Source of the DNA: Pseudomonadota bacterium
Lineage (GTDB): Bacteria > Pseudomonadota > Gammaproteobacteria > Xanthomonadales > Rhodanobacteraceae
Length of the DNA: 6,401 nucleotides
Direction of reading: 5' to 3'
Assembly: GCA_025351555.1 (NCBI GenBank)
Contig: JANXVS010000361.1
Span: forward strand, 1 to 6,401
Shown: positions 1 to 5,026 of the stretch, piece after piece
Layout: each line of letters opens with the position of its first letter
How positions within the stretch are numbered: position 1 is the first letter of the stretch
Notes under the pieces: generated by a model
What the model saw: only the letters and a program-made list of their open reading frames with translations
Database searches by the model: none
Told to the model about the DNA's origin: nothing
Position numbers and translations under genes: made by a program

Positions 1-120
1 TGGCGCTTCAATCGCCGTTTTCGTCTTCGCGAACTCGTGCCTCGATTGCTCCGGGCCATGATTCTCTGTGGCCCTTGCGCAGAGCCGATTCTGCGTCAAA
101 CGAGCAATTTTTTAAGCTGA
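1..120 (+). mobile_element. C-terminal end of an IS1595-family (ISXO2-like) transposase, 5' cut by window edge
   Basis: Frame 1 of the plus strand is open from the first base to a TGA at 118-120 and gives 39 residues beginning WRFNRRFRLRELVPRLLRAM and ending near RQTSNFLS. The RFNRRF stretch followed by a leucine/arginine-rich tail (LVPRLL) matches, from memory, the end of the DDE domain of IS1595-family transposases, which commonly finish with an (Y/W)RFNRRF...LVPRLL-type segment. The catalytic DDE residues lie outside the window, so it cannot be told whether the transposase is intact. It converges tail-to-tail on the truncated LRR gene, whose stop lies 14 bp further on, so the right terminal inverted repeat of the element should lie somewhere around 121-150. 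I could not identify that repeat or an 8-bp target duplication by eye. The family call rests on a short tail only. Confidence 0.6.
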
Positions 121-133
121 GGAACGAAGCTAA

Positions 134-988
134 TCAGGAAAAAAATTGAAGTTGAGAAAGCCCATTCAAACCAGAGATCGCACCCGTAAGCTGATTGTTA
201 TTGACCTGAAAATTATCGAGATTGATCAGTCCAGCAAGATCGGGAATGGTGCCCGTGAGTCCATTGACCTGCGCATAGAATAGTTGCAGGTTACTTAGCC
301 CGGTGAGACTTGGAATAGTCCCCGTCAACTGGTTGTGGTCGCAAGTAAAAACTCGCAAGTTGCTCAATCCCGACAGACTGGGAATTGTGCCGGTCAACAC
401 CTGGTTGGCACCGACACGGAACACGGACAAGCTAGTGAGTCCGCTCAAGACAGGAATTGTGCCGCTAACATGGTTGTTACTAATACCGAAGGTCGCCAAA
501 TTGGCCAGACCCGAGAGAGCAGGAATTGTGCCGGTCAGTTGGTTGCCGTCAGCAATGAATTCCTGAAGGTTGACTAACCCTATTAAAGCGGGAATCGTTC
601 CGGTCAGCGCATTACCCTCCACGTCGAAAATCTGCAGTTGGCTCAAATTGTTGAGGGATGGCAGCGTTCCGTTTAGCGCATTGAAACTGAGGTGGATGTC
701 GTTTACATGGGACGAGTTAGCGTCGCAACTGACGCCGTGCCATGTACATTCCGTCCCCACGGCACCGTTCCAGCCGGTGTTATTGGTCCAGCCGACACCG
801 TTGGTGCTTGTATACAATGCCACGAGAACATCGCGCTCCGACGTTGGGATTGCTGCGCCCACCGGCAAGGGGATCAATACTGCAAGGATCAGGAACAGCC
901 TACTGAATGCACGATTTTGCGGGGCGTTTGACTTTGCGATGCCTGTTCCACCAGGAAACGCTGAACGTGCGGTATTCGTGACATGCAT
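134..988 (-). CDS. Exported leucine-rich-repeat protein, plant-type repeats, probably 3'-truncated
   Basis: 284 residues. A basic N-region leads into a hydrophobic stretch at about 29-46 (LFLILAVLIPLPVGAA), a Sec signal peptide with likely cleavage near residue 45. Residues 48-90 (SERDVLVALYTSTNG...GW, then CTWHGVSC) resemble the cap found before plant LRR ectodomains and in bacterial relatives, with C81 and C88 likely disulfide-bonded. A partial first repeat (about 94-114) is followed by repeats starting at residues 115, 138, 161, 184, 208, 231 and 254, consensus LxxLxxFxxxxNxLTGTIPxLxG, 23 residues each. The repeat at 184 carries one extra residue. The ninth, from 277, stops after LSQLQFFS, with no capping sequence. 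The ATG at 988-986 is the only reasonable start, preceded by a weak AGAGAG. Such folds usually bind proteins or glycans outside the cell; the ligand is unknown. Base composition is less GC-rich than in its neighbours, suggesting acquisition. The other two frames downstream do not resume the repeat. Confidence 0.85.
   Translation of the reverse strand: MHVTNTARSAFPGGTGIAKSNAPQNRAFSRLFLILAVLIPLPVGAAIPTSERDVLVALYTSTNGVGWTNNTGWNGAVGTECTWHGVSCDANSSHVNDIHLSFNALNGTLPSLNNLSQLQIFDVEGNALTGTIPALIGLVNLQEFIADGNQLTGTIPALSGLANLATFGISNNHVSGTIPVLSGLTSLSVFRVGANQVLTGTIPSLSGLSNLRVFTCDHNQLTGTIPSLTGLSNLQLFYAQVNGLTGTIPDLAGLINLDNFQVNNNQLTGAISGLNGLSQLQFFS
137..646 (-). repeat. 69-bp tandem coding repeat (LRR units 2-9)
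   Basis: Reading on the minus strand, unit starts fall at 646, 577, 508, 439, 367, 298, 229 and 160. The period is 69 bp except for the unit 439-368, which is 72 bp because of one extra codon. The strongest shared core encodes LTGTIP and appears on the plus strand as variants of GGAATTGTGCC. The last unit (160-137) is cut after 8 codons. Divergence between units is substantial, so this looks like an old protein-level repeat and not a recently expanded array. Confidence 0.85.
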
Positions 989-1130
989 AGGAGATCTCTC
1001 TTCGCCGAGTGGACGCTTCTATCGCATACAGCGCCGCGAGCGGAATCATACTTGAACGATCCAGCGGTTGATACCGTTAGCGCTTGCCGGGGTGACTCAG
1101 GCGAATATCGACGACCGCGTTTTCAATCGA

Positions 1131-3293
1131 TCACCTAGTGACTGCCGATCTCGCACCTAACTGATCTATAACAAACGCAAACTCCTCCGCCACTTCGCGA
1201 TAGCGCTGGAAGCGCCCCGACTTGCCGCCATGCCCCGCTTCCATGTTCACTTTGAGCAAAAGTGGATTTTTATCGGTTTTCATCGCACGCAGTTTCGCCA
1301 CCCATTTCGTCGGTTCGTAGTACTGCACTTGCGAGTCCCACAGGCCAGTCGTGACCAGCAGCGCGGGATACGCCTGCGCGCTGACGTTGTCGTAGGGCGA
1401 GTACGCCAGCATGTAGTTGTAGTAGGCGGTGACCTTGGGATTGCCCCATTCGTCGAATTCGTTGGTCGTCAGCGGAATGCTCTCGTCGAGCATCGTGGTA
1501 ACGGCATCCACGAACGGCACGTGCGCGGCAATGCCGCGGTAATCCTGCGGCGCCATGTTGGCGATCGCACCCATCAGCAGGCCGCCGGCGCTGCCTCCTT
1601 CGGCGAAGACCTTGTCCTTGGCCGCATAGCCTCGGCTGACCAGAAACTCGGTGACGTCAATAAAATCGGTAAAGGTGTTGGTCTTGTGCAGCAGCTTGCC
1701 GTCTTCATACCAGGCGCGACCCATTTCCTGACCGCCGCGCACATGCGCGATGGCGTAAACGAAGCCGCGGTCGATCAGGGAAAAACGCGGTGACGAGAAA
1801 CGCGGATCGCTGGAAGCACCGTAAGAGCCATAGCCGTATTGATACAGCGGCGCCGTGCCGTCCTTCTTGAAATCCTTGCGATAAGCGAGCGAGACCGGGA
1901 CCTTGGTGCCATCGCGCGCAGGCGCCCACACGCGCTCGGTGACATAGTTCGCCGGATCGTAGCCACCGAGCACTGGGTCGCGTTTGCGCAGCGTGCGTTC
2001 GGCGGTCTTCATGTCCAGATCGTAGACCGTGTTCGGCGTGACCAGCGAGGCGAAATCGTAACGCAGCGTGTCGGTGTCCTGTTCGCGATTGTCGCCGATG
2101 GTGGCCGTGTAATCGGCGTCGTCGGCTTTGACAAAGTATTCCTTGCCGCCATTCCATGGCTTGATCAAGATGCGTTGCAAACCCTCGTTGCGTTCGCCGA
2201 TAACCAGATAATTCTTGAACAGTGCAATGCCGCCGATAAAAACATCGGCGCGGCCGGGCACGAGTTCACGCCAGCGCTTCTTGTCGCCGGCTTGTGCGTC
2301 GTCGGCTTCCAGCACACGGAAATTCCTGGCGTTCCAATTGGTACGCACGATCCAATGACGACCGATATGGTCGGCGTGGTATTCGAAATCGTGTTCGCGC
2401 GGCGCCAGCACCTTGAACTTCGCCTTCGGCTGGTTCGCCGGGATAAAGCGCGTTTCGCTCGACAGCGTGCTGTTCTCCTCGATCGCGATGTACTTGTCGT
2501 CGCCGGTGCGGGTCACGCCCATGTAGTAGCTGTGATCGTGCTCCTCATACACGACCGGGTCCTTGGCTGTATCGGTTCCCAGCACATGCTTTCTCACGCG
2601 CACGGTCAGCAAGGTGATCGGATCGTTCTCGACGTAGAACAGGGTCTTGTTGTCGTCGGCCCAGGCTGCCGACGCCGAGGTGTTCTTGATCTCGTCGGGC
2701 AGGATTTTCCCGCTGGCCAGATCCTTGAAATGCAGCGTGAACTGGCGCCGGCCGACGGTATCGTCGGCATAGGCCAACAGTTGTTCATTCGGGCTGGTTT
2801 CCTCGGCGGCGATCTGGAAGAAATCGTGGCCCTGAGCGAGCGCATTGCCGTCGAGCATGATTTGTTCGCCGCCACCCTCGCTATCGAGCCGGCGCGCGTA
2901 GACCGGATATTCGTGGCCTTCCTCGTAGCGGGTGTAATAGTGGAAATTTTTATATTTGGCGGGAACGGTGGAATCGTCCTGCTTGATGCGGCCGATGATC
3001 TCGTTGTACAGCGTGTCTTCCAGGGCCTTGGTGTGGGCCGTCATCGCGGCGTAGTAGGCGTTCTCGGCTTTCAGATAGTCGAGCACCTCGGGCCGGGTGC
3101 GGCTGTCGTCGCGCAGCCAGTAGTAGTTGTCGGTGCGCACGCCGTTGGGCGACTGGATCGCGAACGGATGTACCGCCGCGAGCGGTGGTTGTGGCAGCAC
3201 CGGCGCCGCCGGCTGCGGTCGCTGCGCCGCACAGGCGGCGAGCAGGGCAGTGAACGTGACGCAGGCAATAACGCGAAGATGCAGACGCAACAT
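1131..3293 (-). CDS. ptrB: Oligopeptidase B / protease II-like S9A serine peptidase, predicted lipoprotein
   Basis: 720 residues from the chosen start. It cleaves short peptides, in this family after Arg or Lys. The N-terminal part forms the beta-propeller that keeps large substrates out (about 45-455 by family architecture). The C-terminal alpha/beta-hydrolase part holds GYGSYG, HVRGGQEMGRAWYEDGK, then the nucleophile motif EGGSAGG (S568), TGLWDSQVQYYEP (D653) and MEAGHGG (H688), so the catalytic triad is complete. The DESIPLTTNEFDEWGNP segment carries the acidic pocket for the P1 basic residue; one position that I recall as Glu in E. coli PtrB appears as Asp. The start was taken at ATG 3293-3291 and not 51 bp upstream, because GGGAG lies 6 nt before it and it places a compact lipoprotein signal (LLAAC, C21, Ala at +2) at the N-terminus. 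Well-studied relatives are cytosolic, so this one is probably periplasmic and outer-membrane anchored. It stands 69 bp after the rhomboid gene. Confidence 0.94.
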   Translation of the reverse strand: MLRLHLRVIACVTFTALLAACAAQRPQPAAPVLPQPPLAAVHPFAIQSPNGVRTDNYYWLRDDSRTRPEVLDYLKAENAYYAAMTAHTKALEDTLYNEIIGRIKQDDSTVPAKYKNFHYYTRYEEGHEYPVYARRLDSEGGGEQIMLDGNALAQGHDFFQIAAEETSPNEQLLAYADDTVGRRQFTLHFKDLASGKILPDEIKNTSASAAWADDNKTLFYVENDPITLLTVRVRKHVLGTDTAKDPVVYEEHDHSYYMGVTRTGDDKYIAIEENSTLSSETRFIPANQPKAKFKVLAPREHDFEYHADHIGRHWIVRTNWNARNFRVLEADDAQAGDKKRWRELVPGRADVFIGGIALFKNYLVIGERNEGLQRILIKPWNGGKEYFVKADDADYTATIGDNREQDTDTLRYDFASLVTPNTVYDLDMKTAERTLRKRDPVLGGYDPANYVTERVWAPARDGTKVPVSLAYRKDFKKDGTAPLYQYGYGSYGASSDPRFSSPRFSLIDRGFVYAIAHVRGGQEMGRAWYEDGKLLHKTNTFTDFIDVTEFLVSRGYAAKDKVFAEGGSAGGLLMGAIANMAPQDYRGIAAHVPFVDAVTTMLDESIPLTTNEFDEWGNPKVTAYYNYMLAYSPYDNVSAQAYPALLVTTGLWDSQVQYYEPTKWVAKLRAMKTDKNPLLLKVNMEAGHGGKSGRFQRYREVAEEFAFVIDQLGARSAVTR

Positions 3294-3299
3294 GGGTGG

Positions 3300-3304
3300 C
3301 TCCC
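3300..3304 (-). promoter_or_regulatory. Ribosome binding site that fixes the ptrB start
   Basis: GGGAG on the minus strand, 6 nt before the ATG at 3293-3291. The further-upstream in-frame ATG at 3344 would add 17 residues ahead of the lipoprotein signal, and I prefer the downstream start. Confidence 0.7.
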
Positions 3305-3336
3305 GAAACGAACCGCGATGGTAGACGCCGGCTTGG

Positions 3337-3354
3337 CGCCGCACAATGGCGGCG
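3337..3354 (-). other. GC-rich hairpin between rhomboid gene and ptrB
   Basis: CGCCGC and GCGGCG form a perfect 6-bp stem around a 6-nt loop, located 8 nt after the rhomboid stop and about 40 nt before the ptrB start. There is no T-tract after it on either strand, so it is not a standard intrinsic terminator. It could be an RNA-stabilising or weakly attenuating structure, or chance in GC-rich DNA. Confidence 0.3.
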
Positions 3355-3362
3355 GTGCATTG

Positions 3363-4046
3363 CTAGCGCCGCAACCGTCGGGCGATTGCGGGCCGCGAAA
3401 TCAGCGCAAAAAGTATACCGATTGCGAATCCCGCGATATGCGTCCACCACACCACCGCGCCGAACGCTGGGCCGACGAAGGTGAACAGCAGTTGCAGCAG
3501 GATCCAGAATCCGATCAGCGCCGGCGCCGGTATGCGCACGAATTCCAGAAACAGTCCTAGCGGCAGCACCAAGCCAAGGCGCGCGCGGGGGAACAGCGCG
3601 AAATAGGCGCCGACGATCGCCGACACCGCGCCACTGGAACCCACGATCGGTGCGTTGGCGCTGGCCAGAGTGAACGCGCCGACCAGGTTCGCAAGCGCAC
3701 CGCCGACCAGGAACAGGGTCAGAAACCGCCACGCACCCAGGGCACGTTCAGCGGACAGTCCGAAGATCATCAGGAACAGCAGATTGCCGGTGAGGTGCAG
3801 CCAGTCGATATGAATAAACAGGGCCGTCACCAGCCGCGCGGCGCGCGGCGCCAGCAATTGCGGCGCCAGCAGTGCGTTGCTGTCGAACAGTGTCAGCGGC
3901 ACGGTGCCCCAGCGGCGCAGCAACTGCACGCGCTCGTCGACGGGCGCGCTGACCAGCCAGAGAAACACACTCACGCAGATCGCGATGATCGCGATGGTCG
4001 CCCAGGGCAAGTGCTGCCGGTGCCGCTGTTCGACGCGTACGAACAT
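3363..4046 (-). CDS. Rhomboid-family intramembrane serine protease
   Basis: 227 residues and strongly hydrophobic, with about six membrane segments. The first is at about 14-32. The second region (about 72-97) carries HLTGN (H84, N88), the rhomboid HxxxN oxyanion element. The GSSGAVSA motif places the catalytic serine at S138 at the start of a helix, and WWTHIAGF provides the partner histidine H203 in the last helix, so the Ser-His dyad is complete. The length is that of a minimal bacterial rhomboid without a soluble N-terminal domain. The enzyme cuts transmembrane helices of other proteins within the inner membrane; its substrate is unknown. It starts 15 bp after the gspB stop with only a weak AGG-containing ribosome site, which suggests translational coupling and cotranscription with gspAB. 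The GSSGAVS serine motif looks like an ordinary rhomboid; I see no specific sign of the rhombosortase subgroup, although the secretion context makes that worth testing. Confidence 0.92.
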   Translation of the reverse strand: MFVRVEQRHRQHLPWATIAIIAICVSVFLWLVSAPVDERVQLLRRWGTVPLTLFDSNALLAPQLLAPRAARLVTALFIHIDWLHLTGNLLFLMIFGLSAERALGAWRFLTLFLVGGALANLVGAFTLASANAPIVGSSGAVSAIVGAYFALFPRARLGLVLPLGLFLEFVRIPAPALIGFWILLQLLFTFVGPAFGAVVWWTHIAGFAIGILFALISRPAIARRLRR

Positions 4047-4061
4047 GCGGCGCGCCTGGAA

Positions 4062-4973
4062 TTACAGACCGTCGCGCGGAAAGAAAAAGCGTTTGCCGTG
4101 GAACTCGAACACCGCGCCGTCGGGGCGGATCTCGCGCAACGCCAGTTCATCCTGCGAATCGCCTTCGCCCATGCGCGAATCGTTGAGGATGATAAAGCGC
4201 AGCGCAGGTTCAGGCGCATAGACATGCATGCTCAGCTTGATCGTCGGCAGATCTTTGCGCACGCTGAACGGCAGTTCGTAATACGGCTGCGCATCGGTAC
4301 TCGCCAGTGCGGGTGGCGCGGGTGCTGCCACTTTTTTTGCATTTGCTGCATTTGAAGTAATTGTTGCATCTGCCGCTTTGTCTGTCGTCGTCGCGGGTGG
4401 CGCAGTTTTCACTTCCGGAATGGGCGCGACCGTGACCGGCAGTTCCGGTTTTTTCAGCCCTACCGTCGGTGCCGGCACGGCCACTGGTTTCAACGCAACA
4501 GCGGGAGCGGGGGGGTCGGGTTTTTTCAAACCGATCACAGGGGCGGGCGCCGTGACCACGGTAGTGTCTGCACCAGCGGTGAGTCTCGCGGGTTTTTTGA
4601 AACCACCGGGCGGCGCCGGCGGCACGGCAATAAATGGCGAGTTACCGCTACGTTCGGTTGTAACGATAGTATCGGGAGGCGCCGCAGTATTTCTTTGCGG
4701 CGGCCGAGAATCGGCTGCTTTCATTATTCGATCAGCGACCGGTTTTGATGCCGCGGATTGTGCTTGCGTTGGAGCCGCAGGGGCCACCTTTTCTGACGTC
4801 GGCGCACGCGACAGCCACCAGCCTGCCGCGCCGGCAATGACAATGGCGACGACGATGAACGGCAGCGGACTCCTGCGCCGGCGCTTCGCCGCAAACGGCG
4901 TGTCCAGGTCGGGCGCTTCACCGAGACGGCGGCGAGCTTCGGATTTCTTCAGGGCTTCAAGAATCAGCGACAT
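4062..4973 (-). CDS. gspB: Type II secretion assembly factor GspB (ExeB-like)
   Basis: 303 residues. It starts with MSLILEALKKSEARRRLG, the characteristic N-terminus of GspB/ExeB proteins, followed by a basic patch (RRRR, 31-34) and a single membrane anchor at about 37-54, so the N-terminus is cytoplasmic and the rest periplasmic. Residues 58-230 are a Pro/Ala/Thr/Val-rich TonB-like linker with a 24-residue repeat marked by G(F/L)KKP at 124, 148 and 172. The conserved periplasmic GspB domain occupies about 232-300 (LPFSVRKDLPTIKLSMHVY...EIRPDGAVFEFHGKRFFF). In Aeromonas and Vibrio, GspB pairs with the ATPase GspA to let the secretin GspD multimerise through the peptidoglycan. It follows gspA by 51 bp. 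The ATG at 4973 is preceded at 10 nt by GGTGA, located in the last copy of a 15-bp repeat. The linker is much less conserved in the family, and its length is not unusual. Confidence 0.93.
   Translation of the reverse strand: MSLILEALKKSEARRRLGEAPDLDTPFAAKRRRRSPLPFIVVAIVIAGAAGWWLSRAPTSEKVAPAAPTQAQSAASKPVADRIMKAADSRPPQRNTAAPPDTIVTTERSGNSPFIAVPPAPPGGFKKPARLTAGADTTVVTAPAPVIGLKKPDPPAPAVALKPVAVPAPTVGLKKPELPVTVAPIPEVKTAPPATTTDKAADATITSNAANAKKVAAPAPPALASTDAQPYYELPFSVRKDLPTIKLSMHVYAPEPALRFIILNDSRMGEGDSQDELALREIRPDGAVFEFHGKRFFFPRDGL
4449..4598 (-). repeat. Degenerate 72-bp coding repeat in the GspB linker
   Basis: T6 tracts on the plus strand (A6 in the coding strand, Lys-Lys codons) lie at 4449-4454, 4521-4526 and 4593-4598, exactly 72 bp apart, and each sits in a GFKKP or GLKKP motif. 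The intervening Pro/Ala/Val residues are only loosely similar, although APAPVIGLKKP and VPAPTVGLKKP are clearly related. It looks like an old triplication of a 24-residue unit inside the flexible periplasmic linker. Confidence 0.65.
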
Positions 4974-4979
4974 GCGTCT

Positions 4980-5024
4980 TTATTCACCAGGTAATTATTC
5001 ACAGAATATTTATTCACAAGTATA
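4980..5024 (-). repeat. Three 15-bp AT-rich direct repeats filling the gspA-gspB gap
   Basis: TTATTCAC on the plus strand (GTGAATAA on the coding strand) recurs at 4980, 4995 and 5010, spaced exactly 15 bp. The three units run from just after the gspA stop (5025-5027) to 6 nt before the gspB ATG. Outside the 8-bp core the units differ. The copy nearest gspB reads GGTGAATAA and so contains a GGTGA ribosome-site match 10 nt before the ATG, which the other two lack because they read TGTGAATAA. The high AT content stands out sharply against the surrounding genes. Function unknown: candidate protein-binding direct repeats, an unstructured mRNA entry region, or a small tandem duplication. Confidence 0.8.
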
Positions 5025-5026
5025 CT
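4998..5026 (+). promoter_or_regulatory. Possible antisense sigma-70 promoter facing gspA
   Basis: TTCACA (4998-5003) and TATACT (5021-5026) on the plus strand are separated by 17 bp and each matches 5 of 6 positions of the -35 and -10 consensus. Transcription would run into the 3' end of gspA in antisense. The site is made from the 15-bp repeats and lies in an AT-rich gap, where such matches arise by chance. Confidence 0.25.

Noticed and set aside
53..74. GGGCCA...TGGCCC inverted repeat as a terminator or insertion-sequence end
   Set aside because: It lies within the transposase coding tail, has a 10-nt loop and no T-tract.
10..133. In-frame continuation of the LRR gene past its TGA for about 40 codons
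   Set aside because: The continued peptide has no LRR pattern and is antisense to the transposase tail, so readthrough or recoding is not supported.
303..1055. Several plus-strand frames opposite the LRR gene with repeating GIVPV peptides
   Set aside because: Their repeats are the mirror of the 69-bp LRR coding repeat read on the opposite strand.
1045..1078. TATGAT (-10-like, minus strand) and a small AGCGGT/ACCGTT hairpin upstream of the LRR gene
   Set aside because: No credible -35 lies at 16-18 bp, and the hairpin has a wobble or mismatch and no T-tract. Neither a promoter nor a terminator can be claimed in this gap.
1839..3560. 573-codon open frame on the plus strand opposite ptrB
   Set aside because: It is antisense to a gene with an intact catalytic triad, runs through the rhomboid-ptrB gap, and its translation shows no domain or motif. 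Long shadow frames are expected in GC-rich coding DNA.
2950..3732. 260-codon minus-strand frame overlapping the rhomboid and ptrB genes
   Set aside because: It is an Arg/Ala/Pro-rich translation typical of a shifted frame, and both overlapped genes are well supported.
4521..4598. A6 tracts in gspB as programmed -1 frameshift sites
   Set aside because: The frame is xxC AAA AAA, not the A_AAA_AAG/C slippery phase, and the in-frame product already contains the full conserved C-terminal domain.
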